A program made the position numbers and the translations under genes. From assembly GCA_905221605.1 (NCBI GenBank), contig CAJNDS010002468.1, forward strand, positions 906,001 through 970,000: a stretch of DNA of 64,000 nucleotides, in the 5' to 3' direction. Every line of letters begins with the position of its first letter. Within the stretch, counting starts at the first letter, position 1. This DNA comes from Symbiodinium natans (Eukaryota > Sar > Dinophyceae > Suessiales > Symbiodiniaceae). The notes beneath the pieces are model-generated. The model was not told the DNA's origin, searched no databases, and saw only the letters and a program-made list of their open reading frames with translations. Positions 1 through 10,508 of this stretch are shown here, piece after piece.

Positions 1-86
1 TTGTACCAGCGAAGTGGTGGCCATCCATGCGAAACACAAGGGAAAGCACCTGGAAGTGGCAAGGTGGAAAGTTGACAACACGCAAC

Positions 87-3000
87 TCAAACCAAGCACA
101 GCATGCAAGGATTTATTGGGTAAGGCACATCTTCGTGACAGATGCGGGCGGTGTCAAAGCAAGCGTTGACAGTCTTCATGCTCTGTCTGTCAATGACAGT
201 CTGCATAAAAGTCGATGTCTTTTGTAGTGAACGTGCCACAAACTCTGTCGATGTTCTACTGGCAAACGCTGTCCTCTGCTTGACCAGTCCTAGCTCTGAA
301 AGCTGCGTTTCCTGCTTTGCGCTGACAAAGCCACCGCCTCGCACCATGAATTTGTTGACAAGGGAGACTTCCAAGGAGCGGTTGCCGCGCATGCGAGCGG
401 ATTTCATGTAGGGGTGGTACTTGGCCAGTACGTCGGGAGCAGGGCACTCTTTAGTAACCTTTGTGGCCAAGCACACCTCTGCTTGCTGGGCAAACAAGTG
501 AAGTGACCTCTTCAACATTCGGCGGAAGTAGAGGTTCTGCCAGAAGTGCGAGTCATTACGAAGTCGCAGCATAGCGACCAGAAAAGACGTAAACGGCATG
601 CGTCGTTCCACTTTCGCCGGGAGTTTCCTGGCGAACCTGAGCTCTGCAAGCTGTCCAGAAACAACAATGCAGTACTGTCAAGCGTGCCTTGGGGCTGCGG
701 ACGTACCGCACGCGGCGTGAAGGATGCTTTGGGGGCACAGAACATGCAAGGCCCTGGCCTGCACCAAGAAAGGTCCATCTCCTTCAGCATGCTCTTTATG
801 TCAGTGGTGCTGGCTTGGCCAGCCTCTAGCATCAAGCTGAAGATGGGCTCGTGCGGGAGCAGTTGCAGGGCAATGTTCAGGTTCATGAGTTTCAGCAGGC
901 TTTCCATAATGCGGGCACATGACGCCACAGCATCTGCAGTCAGCGTTGCTGTTGGCAGAATGCTGCCTATGATGAGAAAGGTTCCGAGGACGGTGGTGGC
1001 ATCCACCGGGAGCGAGCTTCCCGTTTGCACAGCTCCCTTGTATGTAGGCCGTCGAAGCACCTTGGAAGCTTGGTCTGCAAACAAGGCTGGCCCAGCGTGC
1101 CACCAGGACAGCAAGCAGTCTCAAGCAGCATGTCATGATATGAAAGTTTAAGCCCGCGACGTGGCCATCACCGACCTCAAACTGCTGGCACAGCGGTAGA
1201 AAGACACTGGTGTAGTTCTTCGTGTACCACTGCGTGAAAGGAGTCTTGCTCTGCCACCATTCTGTTACGGAGAGGTAGTGCCGGTAGCCTTCACATGAAT
1301 TCTCTTCAGGGACCTAGGACGGGCAGAGCAAAGGGGAAGTGGACAGCTGCATGTGCAGCAAGCGCGGTTGATGGTTTTCAAAAGGGAAGAAGGCTAAGCT
1401 GGGTTTGAAACCGTGTCCGAGACACCAGCAGTACAGTCTGGACACCAAGATCTGTCTGCAAGAATGTGAAGTCATGCGGCAAGCATCCCGGCTTTGAAGA
1501 GCCAGGTGAGTCCGGGCTGCTGGGCTCCTGCTCCTGTAGCTTCTCAGGACTTGCAGTCGGACTTGCGGAGGGCACGTGTGGGAATGGAGCGAACGGTATC
1601 TCAGGGCCATGGACCTCAAGCAGAGGAGCAAGTGCAGCCCTAAAATCGGACATGCGCTGGGCAACCAACGCCACATCTTGGCTGGAGGCCCGTATGTCGA
1701 CCCAACGCCTCGCCACAAGGTCCCGCACGCGGTCAATAGCCTCCGTATAGCCCCTGTCATCAGCATCCGTAGGGACCTGAATCACCAAGCTTGTGAGTTC
1801 CTTCTCCCAGTCCTCGCAGGTCTGGCAAAGAGACAGACAAATGCAAACCGCAGCTTCGAACAGACGTTGAGAGAAAACATAGTGCTGGGTGCTGAAAAAC
1901 ATGCTTGCCTGGAAGGGCTGCAGGTCAGCAGCTTGACTGGCCATGGTAGCTTCAGGAGGTTCCCCCCCCCCCCCCCAAAAAAAAAAAAAAAGAAACTGTT
2001 TCGGTTTTCCTCCGTCTGGAGTGAAGAGAACGGTTTACAGGGAGTATGGTGGATGAAAGCTTTCCCTAGGGAAAAACCATCAGATTGCCATTCTCTACAT
2101 GATTGTTCTTTAGGACACGTTCTGACGCAAAACAAAAAGTTTGGTTTTTCCTCTGCTGAGGGCATGTCTGTGCAGTGTGATTGTGACGCGAGAGAACGCT
2201 CATGTGTAGAGAGAACGTTTCTGGGAATTCTATGGTGGAGAGAACGATGCTTCTCTGGACATGTTTGGCCTAGACTTCGTCTGCGAGCCAGAACCCAGTA
2301 GAACACTCTCAGCAAGACACAAAGGAAGAGAAGTCTGCATGGAAGAAGAAAACATGACAGGAGAAGTAGCTCTTTTTTGCGGGCAAAGAGCTCGACAGCA
2401 CAGTCCACCTGTGCCTATCTTATAGAAGGGCCATGGGCTGAAGGCACGAGCACGCGTATTACACACGTCAGCCCAGCACAAGGCAGATCTCTGGCACAGC
2501 TACTGTCGTCTGTGACGCCTGCACTTGTGGTGGCCGTGACCTGGCTCCTGTCGTGTGCACGGAGACTCGCAGAAGAAGCACACAAGGCCACAGCGGAGTT
2601 CCTGTGTTAGCTGCAAGACCAGGTCCAAGATTGCGCTGGAGTCCATGCGAGCAAGGTCGCTAGCATCCATGCCTACGCGAGTCGGGAAAAGGGCACAGAA
2701 TGGAGCCCACAGCACATGAACTTTGACACAAAAAGGCATGCAGAGAACACCGGACAACATGCAAGGGCCTGGGTCATGGTGTGTACAGAAGACAGAGGTG
2801 CTGAAGACTGCAAGGGGCACTGTTGTCGCAAACTGTTTTCGTGCCGCAAGAGCATGCGCACAGTGTCTCCCTGAGCATGGTGATGGCAGTGCGGACGCGA
2901 ACCGCTGAACTGCTGAGCACGGCAAAACGGTACAGCATGAGTACGTGAGTGGGCAACTGACTAAGAAGTGGGAAGAGTCAGGATGCAAAGGTACAACATC

Positions 3001-5267
3001 TCAGCGGCTACCTGAGGATGCGAGATCCCCAAGATCGCCCTTGTTACGAATCTTGCCCTGCCTTGCAGAGCTCTTGCTGTTCTTGGCAGGGACCTCTGGT
3101 TCGCCCTCAGAAGTGTTCCCTTTACTTTCAAGCGTCAGGTCATCTGGAATGAGCTTGCGAAAGACGTGCTTTGCGGCCTTGTCCACATAAGCGTCCTCGG
3201 GGTGGGTGGGTTAGGGTTAAGGTTTCAGGGTTTAGGTTTTAGTGTCTAGGGTTTAGACATAGGTGAGGCCAAGAAGCCATGTTTGTGGAGATCTGTTTAA
3301 TGAGTCGCTTGACCGCGTTGCGACCCATCCAGGACATGTTGTTGAGCATGGCCGCAGCAGCCTGACCAGCAGTGTTTGGGGCTGGCACCCAGCCGTCCTT
3401 TACAGCCTGGATGAGCTTCTGGATGCTGTCCTAAGTGTTACAAGGAACCGATATGGGGCAGGTAAGGTCAGGATGTGGGCAGAGGGACAGGCAGGGCTTT
3501 GAAAGCTGTCAGGACACTATCCCATCCTCCCGCATGGCTTGGAAGAAAAACTCTGCATCTGTCTCAACGGACAAGAACATCTTAATGTCCTCGGCGAGAA
3601 AGGACTTCAGTCCCGGAAGGTCATCAGTGGCTTCTGCGGCCTTGCTGATGTCTGTGTCCACAGAGGAAGCACCCCTGCCAGAGGCCCCTTTCACGGAATT
3701 GCTGAAGCCATCCTTGAAAAGGTCGTCGTCATTGGTAAGCTTCCAGTTTCCACTGGCGCGAGCTTCCTGCTTCCACGTGCTACGCTTGCGAGAGGAACGC
3801 TTGGTAGAAGCGGTAGCCTTGGAAAAGGATTAAGGAGGATTGGTTCTGGGCAGGCAGCAGCGTTTGACAAGAGCTGCAATGAAGACTTCTTTGGCAAGCA
3901 GCTGGGTCGTTGTCAGAGTCTTCCTCTCCTAGCATCCGCGAGCAACCCCTTTGCAACTTCCTCGCAGGGGAAGCACTGGCGTCGTCCTCACTGTTGCCTG
4001 AGTCCTCTTGCGGCTTTCGACCTTCCAAGGATCGAGTAGACGGGCGACGCAGCAAGGAGCCCTTGCTGGCTTCTCCTTCCTTCTTAAGGTCCTTTGCTGC
4101 TTCCTGCACGTGTCGTGACAGCATATCCTTGAACTCGGCCATCCACGCGTCCTTGTCAGCGCCAGAGGCCCGTAGGTCCAGCTCAGTCTTCATGCACCTG
4201 ACAAACAAGGATGTCCAAGCACGATGAAAGAAGAGAACCGCGACAGAGTAGAGACAGGAGAACAAGGGGCAAAGCACAGTGCAGCAGCAACCCAAGACTG
4301 GGTGCAGATTGTTCCTTTTGGCAGATACTCTGGACGCATAAGCAGGCCCTGTCAGGAAATGGAGAAAGTAGGGACCCGCGCAAGAGAGAGTGGGGGGAAG
4401 AGAAGGAGAGTCTGTGCACACACAACCCGCTGCAAGTGATAGGAAGTACACAGGGCCAGCCCGGAGCAAGCAAGCTGAAACAAGAAAAGCGCCTCCTCAG
4501 TGAGACAATGTTTCGATTCTGGGAGATGATGGTCATTGACGTCATGCCAGTAACTGAGTAACAAGGCATGAGTGATAGTGCGCAGCAACAAGGCCAGAAA
4601 CTGGCAGGAAGCAGACACAAGTCAAGATACGGTGCTCTGCCATCTCAAGCAAGCGATCCCGCCAGTTCTTCTCGGCCAGCATCTCCTTGTTAGCAAAGTC
4701 CACTCGTGCCTCCAAGGATTCGGGATCATTGTCGGTGATTTTGGCTGCCTGCCGAAATCGCTTCCGGGCCTTGGCTGAGACATGTGAGAAAGTACAGCAC
4801 AAGTGAGAAGAAGACCAAGACTGTTCATGTGCATAGAAGGGTTTGGATGCAAGAGGTGCATGTCTGTCGCGCTGAAACGTTCCAAACAAGCAACCTCCAC
4901 AAGCTCCCCGCCACACCTGAAGAGTTTGTGCTCCGTAAGCTCTGGCATCAAGCGCGCCAGTGTCGTGGCCAAGAGAGGCACAGGAAGATCACACAGTCGA
5001 CTCATGCGAGCAGAGATCTGCAAGGATTTTGGCTTCCTTGTATTACTGGTGGCATCAATCCATGGAGAAGCAAATCGGGGCATGTGAAAGTTCAAGTTCA
5101 AAATGCTGGGAGAGGCACAAGCCAAAGGTGGCAGCGATCCCCACAGCCTCCTTCCTTGCATCCTCGTCCTCTGACGAAGAAGACTCCCTTGAGCTAGACC
5201 TTCTCCTTGTCTTGCTCTTTGTTTTTTTGGAAGAGCGACGCTTGTCCTTCTTCGAGGATGGAGGCAT
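87..5267 (-). CDS. Large Lys/Ser-rich protein of unknown function, 12 exons seen, 3' part beyond window
   Basis: I do not recognise the family. Twelve exons are read right to left on the minus strand; listed separately. The product starts with a basic Lys/Arg/Ser-rich, then acidic, low-complexity segment that suggests a nuclear or RNA-associated protein (inference). Helical, charged domains follow, with a second Ser-rich linker in the exon at 3903-4197. The exons join in phase (5145/5017, 4879/4774, 3278/3195, 3012/2672, 2595/1949, 1172/1074 all keep frame), using GT and GC donors and AG acceptors. Codons favour C/G in third position. The last exon stays open to a stop at 87 or splices out of the window. 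It lies in the same direction as the gene at 7207-8728, as expected of a dinoflagellate unidirectional cluster. Confidence 0.75.
132..650 (-). CDS. Unknown gene, exon 12
   Basis: Acceptor CTGGACAG; about 170 open codons, NLYFRRMLKRSLHLFAQQAE in the middle. Either spliced near 132 or terminating at a stop by 87; the window edge prevents a decision. Confidence 0.65.
765..1074 (-). CDS. Unknown gene, exon 11
   Basis: Acceptor TTTGCAG. About 100 codons rich in hydrophobic helices (SLLKLMNLNIALQLLPHEPI). The 3' end is uncertain by about 10 bases between a GT and a GA donor. Confidence 0.7.
1172..1313 (-). CDS. Unknown gene, exon 10
   Basis: Acceptor GTCCTAG; aromatic-rich, reads RHYLSVTEWWQSKTPFTQWY and then a Cys-Gln-Gln-Phe-Glu-Val end. 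GT donor in phase 1, in frame with exon 11. No ATG in the first codons, so it is easily overlooked. Confidence 0.75.
1480..1949 (-). CDS. Unknown gene, exon 9
   Basis: Long open exon (left end ~). Reads MASQAADLQPFQ, then TEAIDRVRDLVARRWVDIRA and a Pro/Ser-rich tail. Phase agrees with exon 8. A C/A homopolymer junction (1964-1992) sits in the intron just upstream. An alternative is that the ATG at 1944 starts a separate gene. Confidence 0.65.
2595..2672 (-). CDS. Unknown gene, exon 8
   Basis: Acceptor TCGCGTAG; reads MDASDLARMDSSAILDLVLQ. GC donor in phase 1. Joins in frame to the exon at 1949. Confidence 0.6.
3012..3195 (-). CDS. Unknown gene, exon 7
   Basis: Reads DAYVDKAAKHVFRKLIPDDL and then a Ser/Lys/Glu-rich linker. 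GT donor (GGTAGC) in phase 1, which joins exon 8 in frame. Confidence 0.7.
3278..3430 (-). CDS. Unknown gene, exon 6
   Basis: 51 codons, phase 0, GC donor. Reads DSIQKLIQAVKDGWVPAPNT, then an Ala-rich helix and NAVKRLIKQ. It lacks an internal start codon near its beginning, so simple ATG-to-stop scanning misses it. Acceptor ACACTTAG. Confidence 0.75.
3518..3817 (-). CDS. Unknown gene, exon 5
   Basis: Exactly 100 codons, acceptor TTCCAAG, GT donor, phase 0 at both ends. Begins with a basic KRSSRKRSTWK segment and ends with a helical KSFLAEDIKMFLSVETDAEF region. Confidence 0.75.
3903..4197 (-). CDS. Unknown gene, exon 4
   Basis: Acceptor TTTGTCAG. Reads a charged helix (MAEFKDMLSRHVQEAAKDLK) followed by a Ser/Arg/Glu-rich linker and an acidic EEDSDNDP end. 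GC donor in phase 0. Confidence 0.7.
4631..4774 (-). CDS. Unknown gene, exon 3
   Basis: Acceptor ATGTCTCAG; joins exon 2 in phase (Glu-Pro across the junction). Reads KARKRFRQAAKITDNDPES, then a charged helix ending MAEH. Donor GTATCTTG is likely, but the join to the next exon needs a small shift, so the 3' end is uncertain by about 15 bases. Confidence 0.7.
4879..5017 (-). CDS. Unknown gene, exon 2
   Basis: Acceptor CCTTGCAG just above 5017. Reads ISARMSRLCDLPVPLLATTL and on to GGELVEVACLE. GT donor after 4879 in phase 1. Confidence 0.65.
5145..5267 (-). CDS. Unknown gene, exon 1 (start codon)
   Basis: ATG at 5267; 41 codons ending at a GT donor in phase 0. Reads SSKKDKRRSSKKTKSK and then an acidic Ser/Glu/Asp run. 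An in-frame ATG at 5318 would add 17 residues; 5267 is preferred because the low-complexity basic start resembles a natural N-terminus. Confidence 0.6.
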
Positions 5268-6330
5268 TGCTGAGCAAAGGCACGAAGGCTTCTGCAGAGG
5301 AAAGCGGCGCAGTGGCACAGCTTTTGCAACAGGTCAAAGTTGTCAGGGAACTGCTGCTGGGCCAGAAGCAAGATTCACACAAGAAATCGTTGCAGGTGCC
5401 CTGAAAAAAGGAAGAAGCAGCCACGCAACCTGCAAAAGCAGCAGTACTGCCATCACGATTTATTGCAAACACAGTTGAAGATCGGCGAAGAGAAAGCACG
5501 CATTGCGTCCGAGTCTGTCACAGGCTGCCAGAGTAGAAGCGCCGTAGCACTTGCAAGTATGTGCTACTGAAGTACAGATTCCATACGAAAACCAAAGGGG
5601 GAGAACCAAAGGTGACTGCAAGACATTATCCTAACCCCAAGAAGATACGTGTAATACCCGCACTGGAACGAACCCCTTGAAAATGTGCAGGCTCAGGGCT
5701 GTTGATCAGCAGAGGGCGCTGTAGAAACCTGGGAAAAGCCGAGATTTGGGCAATTGCAGAAAGGAAGCCTTGCTTGTCTCTTTTGCAATGTGTACAGAGG
5801 TTGGGGCGTGGGCAAAAGTCCAAGGTAGCAGCGTAACTAAACTTACTACATTGCTGCGTTGTTGCGCAGCTGTGTTGCAAAAAAAGAAGAGCTCAGCAGA
5901 GCAATAATAAGGCCTGAAACTGCTGAAAACTGGAGACCCCAAAAGAAAGTGTGACATGCTGCCTAAACCCCAGGCCATCGAAGTCACAGCCGCCAAGCCT
6001 CCACTAGGAATTTAAGTCGCTCCAAAAATGTCTGAAAGCAAGCCCCCCCCCAAAAAAAAAACAGACCAAGGAGGCACCGCATTGGTGGCTGCCAGCAGAG
6101 GAGTGCAGGAGGAGGAGCTGCTGCCTGGCAATGCGAATGCGTGTTCAGATGTCTGAAAAAACAAGGACCTAGCGCATGCACGTTTGCGTCAGGCAGAGAG
6201 GCTGAGAACAGAACACAAGGCCGTGAGCCCCTGCAACAACCCCTGCCTCCACGAACAGCTTCCAGTTCGTGCGCCGCGTTGCCAGCCCACGTCTCGACAG
6301 CAAGGCAACGATAAAGGACAGCAGTGAACG
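5268..6330. other. No confident gene: 5' region of the unknown gene
   Basis: About 1 kb without a convincing exon. Short open frames exist on both strands but show no splice-phase support. A C9A9 homopolymer junction lies at 6043-6061. It may hold the promoter and 5' leader of the gene starting at 5267. Confidence 0.4.
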
Positions 6331-6541
6331 AAACCCTAAACCCTAAACCCTAAACCCTAAACCCCTAAACCCTAAACCCTAAACCCCTAAACCCTAAACC
6401 CTAAACCCTAAACCCTAAATCCTAAATCCTAAACCCTAATCCCTAAACCCTAAACCCTAAACCCTAAACCCTAAACCCTAAACCCTAAACCCTAAACCCT
6501 AAACCCTAAACCCTAAACCCTAAACCCTAAACCCTAAACCC
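6331..6541. repeat. CCCTAAA tandem block (about 30 units)
   Basis: Nearly uninterrupted CCCTAAA with a few single-base variants, between two minus-strand genes. It is the only large telomere-motif block left of 9 kb; the minus-strand gene introns are otherwise nearly free of it. Confidence 0.95.
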
Positions 6542-7206
6542 AAACAGGATCCCAAGGTCCCACCTAGGCGCAAGTCACAACTACTGAACCTGCACCCCAG
6601 TATGCGCCTCAGCGTCTGATGCAATGGAGACCCGCCCATTGACATCACACATCTCCTGCTCATGGAGCCGAAGAAAAAAGAACAGAGCTGTAAAGCAAAA
6701 ACTCTCGTAGATCATTCCACAAAGACACAAAGACACTGGGGCAGCAGAAGCAAGAAGCCTCGTCCGTGGGCGCACTGTCGATGAGAGTGCAGGGCTCATC
6801 CGGCGACATTAAAGATCCTGCCATGGCAAACGCGCAACAACTCAGACAGGTCTCATGAGTTGTTGGTCAGAGGATAAGGCACACATGCTCAGACAGCACA
6901 TGGCACCCCAGAAGACCTACTTACCAAATCCTACGTTCTGCTGCTTACAGAGAATGGATATACACCAGGAGAGGAGCCTACCGCTTGCATATCCGTTGTT
7001 ATACACTATCCATCTGGAAATTGTAGTTTTGCAGAGCAGAAGAACCGAGGCCTGGCTGCACGACTTGCTCCTCCATGCTGGGCGACCAACCTCTAGCGCA
7101 GACAGATGCATGAGGAGAAAAAACAGAGAGGGCCACGTGCAAGGTACACTACTTCGAGCAGCACCCAGCGTAAAGAAGGCTTGAGTCTCACATGACATGC
7201 CAGAGC
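6542..7206. other. Downstream flank of the CGSW/VLEQP gene; no confident gene
   Basis: One minus-strand stretch near 6584-6660 (reading HEQEMCDVNGRVSIASDAEA) is open and could be an exon. I cannot connect it in phase to either neighbouring gene. Confidence 0.3.
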
Positions 7207-7455
7207 TTAGAAAAGGCTGAGCAATGGACTGTAGGCAGGGGAGTGGTCATTGGGGATAGCTTCAGAACCGGAGTCACTGGAGATAGGAATCACCATGTGA
7301 CCTGCCATCCGATCCCTGCGTCGCTTGCGAAGCATGCGAAGCAAAACTGACCTAGGCAACTTGGGTGGCAGATCCTGCAGGATTCCAGTCCACCCCGGAT
7401 CTCTGTCGTCAAAAGAAAGAGTAGTGGCCACTCGACGAGCCTCATCCAATGAACC
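7207..7455 (-). CDS. CGSW/VLEQP gene, exon 6 (terminal)
   Basis: Acceptor CTGTTCAG. Reads GSLDEARRVATTLSFDDRDP, a basic RMLRKRRRDRM segment and a Ser-rich tail to the stop. Confidence 0.65.
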   Translation of the reverse strand, partial: GSLDEARRVATTLSFDDRDPGWTGILQDLPPKLPRSVLLRMLRKRRRDRMAGHMVIPISSDSGSEAIPNDHSPAYSPLLSLF

Positions 7456-8728
7456 CTGAACAGACAACATCGATGAAAGCAAGGGCAAAGGCGAAATCAT
7501 TCATCTCAGTCAAAGAAGCGCCAGAGAGAAGCCAGCCATAAGCCTTGGCAAGTACCACTCCAAAGTCACGAGGATATATGGCGCTCAACTTCATGAGCTC
7601 ATTCCCGGTCCTGACAGCTAATTGCACTCAATGAGTATTGCTCTAGCATTTTTTGGTCCCTTTACATTGTGTAGAGAAAGGAAACGATCACACATTCCAC
7701 ACTCGGCAATCCTCCAACGCCCACGCTGTGTCGTCAACTGAAAAGGCGCGCGAGCACGCAGCAGCAATGCCAGTTTTCCACTCAGATAGTCCAGCAACTT
7801 TAAGCCCCGCCAGGTACCACGCAGAAGCAAAGGTTTGCTAGAGAATCCTCCAAAGAAGAGCATGCTGATACGAATCGTATAGTGCACATTCTCCACAGCT
7901 GAGACCTGCCCCTCATTGCCCGGAAGAGATGCAAATAGTGAGTGTATGGATGGCCAGTCACACAGAATTGAGCCAGCCTGTGGAAGGATTGAAAAAAAGC
8001 ATTTAGCCAGCGAAAATAAACACGAACCGACACTGCAAGCAAAAATAGCACATACTGCAGACCAGATAGCGGGCTGTTCCAGCACGAACTCCACCCCCAG
8101 CCAGAGGCATAGAGGCAGAATCAGGTCGCCAACTATATTTGCTGTACTGTTCGCAGCTGCAACATGCTGTAGACTACCGTTGCCTTTGATATCCTTAGAT
8201 TGCCATCCAACAACCATTGCAAAAATGACATGTCGCACTCGAAGTCGAAGTACAAAAAGTCATTCTTCCTGCTGAACAACCTAAACCTTTAAAAGCATCA
8301 AGCAACAGCAATGTATTCAGAAAAAACGAGAAACCACACAACGCATACTCGTCGATCGATTTATGAAGATCCAGGAACCACATGTCACCGAAAGCAGGCA
8401 AAGCCCGCCAGGTCGAACTCGAGCAATCCGTGAGCAGAGCTGCCGCAGGGAATCTTCGTGATGAATGTTGTGGTCTGCACTCTGACCTGGTGTTGTTGAT
8501 TCTAGTCTAGAGATCTTCAGGGACTGCCAGTTCAGGATTAAGGGTTTGGGGTTTAAGGTTTAGGTCCCAGCATACTCTACAATCTGAGAGGCACTTGTCA
8601 AACGAAAATACTCGCCAACCAGCAGCTCTGAATGCCTGTCCAACAAAATCGGCCCCTGCACCAATGTGTACCATGTCCAGATTCTCATCCCCCAACACCA
8701 GGTGACGAGTCGCTCGTCCTGGAGTCAC
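7207..8728 (-). CDS. Dinoflagellate-type 'FDK ... CGSW ... VLEQP' family protein, six exons
   Basis: Six minus-strand exons join in phase into one protein of about 330 residues. Landmarks in order: AGWRVFSFDK, RPGGLCLLSVTCGSWIF with NRSTSMR, GNGSLQHVAAANS, GVEFVLEQPAIWS, FFGGFSSKPLLLRGTW, and LMKLSAIYPRDFG. From memory, this order marks a large, poorly characterised protein family expanded in dinoflagellates: an acidic residue after a central beta strand, a Cys-Gly-Ser-Trp turn, an Asn before a long helix, and a Val-Leu-Glu-Gln-Pro strand end. The fold resembles a Rossmann-type methyltransferase, but catalysis is unproven. Joins use GT and GC donors. Stop codon at 7207-7209. Confidence 0.75.
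7544..7617 (-). CDS. CGSW/VLEQP gene, exon 5
   Basis: RTGNELMKLSAIYPRDFG, the C-terminal 'aromatic-Pro...Phe-Gly' part of the family. GC donor (AAG|GC) gives phase 0 into exon 6. Confidence 0.6.
7692..7977 (-). CDS. CGSW/VLEQP gene, exon 4
   Basis: Acceptor CTTCCACAG. Reads SMLFFGGFSSKPLLLRGTW. The 3' end is set by the phase needed for exon 5 (GT donor); a second GT donor at 7666 would break the frame. Confidence 0.7.
8056..8193 (-). CDS. CGSW/VLEQP gene, exon 3 (VLEQP motif)
   Basis: 46 codons, phase 0 both ends, donor GTATGTG. GNGSLQHVAAANS followed by LGVEFVLEQPAIWSA. Confidence 0.8.
8338..8474 (-). CDS. CGSW/VLEQP gene, exon 2 (CGSW motif)
   Basis: Acceptor GAGTGCAG. Contains RVRPGGLCLL and VTCGSWIFINRSTSMRC, the family's most diagnostic segment. 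GT donor, phase 0. Confidence 0.8.
8581..8728 (-). CDS. CGSW/VLEQP gene, exon 1
   Basis: ATG at 8728 is the only start seen, but an acceptor-like AG near 8712 means it may be an internal exon. Reads FVGQAFRAAGWRVFSFDKCL. The GT donor after 8581 in phase 1 gives Asp-Tyr-His across the join to exon 2. Confidence 0.7.
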
Positions 8729-10296
8729 CCGTGCAATAACGAAGAAGCACGTTTAACTGTGTAACAGCCCAGACCCAGCTAACCCACCTAAGCTGACCCA
8801 AGATCGTTTTTTTTTGCACTTACTTTTCAACCAAGCATCCACCAACTGTGGAAAAGATCGGGTTCTCGCCAGCCAGCCATGACTTCACAGCGTCCAGCGA
8901 GAGAGGGCTGGGACGGTTATGGACAGGCAGCATCCTATCTCGACCCTCACTGGCTGCCAACAACTCTCCAGTCGAAGACCCAATCCGTCATCTCAAATCC
9001 TTGTAAAGCGTATGTAAGAGAATGATGCCCTATAAGTATGTGCATCTGTGGTCGGAATGGAATGTCAAGGGTTAGAGTACTAATCACCCAGTCTAGGCCC
9101 TTATCAAGCCACTGATATCTTGGACGCCTTCGCCGCCAGAGCGAGATAATCACAAACTCTTTTTTAACCCTCAGCGCTGAAACCCCCCCTACGCCCAAAA
9201 AGCCCTATAAACCCTGCAAAACCCTAAAGCCCTAAACCGCAAACCCTCAAAGCCCTAAACCCTGAAACCATACACCCTAAAACCCTTGAAACCCTCTAAA
9301 CCCTAAACCGTAATAAACCCTACATTGAAAATCCATAATGAAGCCCTTGAAATCCTAAACCCCCATCGTTTGCCATTTTTAAAAAGCGCCCACCCGTGAC
9401 GCAGCTGCTGCTTTCCGCTTCGAGAGCAGGCTGCCGGATCCGACCCTGAGCCCAACAAGCTCTAGGGTTTAGGGTTTAGGGTTGAGGGTTTAGGGTTTAG
9501 GGTTTCGGGTTTAGGGTTTAGGCTTCAGGTTATGGGGGTGTACGATACGAATACTAGGGGTACTTTTGGGGGTCCTCAGAATCAGGGGATTGTACGATTT
9601 TGGGGGACGACATTAGGGGCCCCTTCTTTTCGTAAACCTCCATATGGGGCTTAGGATTTCTGGTTCAGGGTTTAGGGGTTGGGAGGCTTCAGGATATAGC
9701 TCCGAGTTAACAACCCTAAACCCTAAACCCTAAACCCTAAACCCTAAACCCTAAACCCTAAACCCTCAAGAACCCGCAGCCGCGCACCTTGCTCCAAGAA
9801 TATTTTCATCTGCTCTTAAAAGAAGTAGGCCATGAGGCACCCTCAATCCGCCAGAACAGCCCTTTCAAGAATTCTATAGGGTGCTCATGTTCCCGACAAA
9901 ACCCCAGGAAGTAACACCCCAACACTCTAAACCCCTAAAGCTCCCAAGCCCTACTTAAGTAAGAAGAACTTGTCAGAAGAATGGGCTTTGGAGTACTATA
10001 CTTTAATACTTTTTTTGTTCTGGGTTCCTATTATCACTACTTATACCAAAAAAGTATACACTTTTTTTTCAGGGTCTACTCCAAAGAATGGGCTTTGGGT
10101 CGAGTAGGGTGGGGTTTCGGCTACAGCGGAGACTCGTGGGCTTCGAAGCAGCTCAGACGTGTGAGGGCGCTGGAGAAGAAGGCGTTAAGTCTTGGTTTGG
10201 GTTCACTTAGGGTGTCCAGGGTTTAGGGTTGAGGGCCCAAAAAGTGCTTTGCACCCTGAAATCAGAGTTTCAATTTTCGGGTTTAGGGCAACTTCT

Positions 10297-10508
10297 AGCC
10301 CTAAGCCCTAAGCCCTAAGCCCTAAGCCCTAAGCCCTAAGCCCTAAGCCCTAAGCCCTAAGCCCTAAGCCCTAAGCCCTAAGCCCTAAGCCCTAAGCCCT
10401 AAGCCCTAAGCCCTAAGCCCTAAGCCCTAAGCCCTAAGCCCTAAGCCCTAAGCCCTAAGCCCTAAGCCCTAAGCCCTAAGCCCTAAGCCCTAAGCCCTAA
10501 GCCCTAAA
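10297..10508. repeat. CCCTAAG array, about 30 perfect units
   Basis: A 7-bp repeat one base away from the telomere motif, uninterrupted for about 212 bp, then reverting to CCCTAAA at its right end. Flanking telomere-like runs use CCCTAAA, so this variant was amplified locally. Confidence 0.95.

Noticed and set aside
6331-6541. Centromere-like satellite
   Set aside because: It is simply CCCTAAA units of about 210 bp with no higher-order period.
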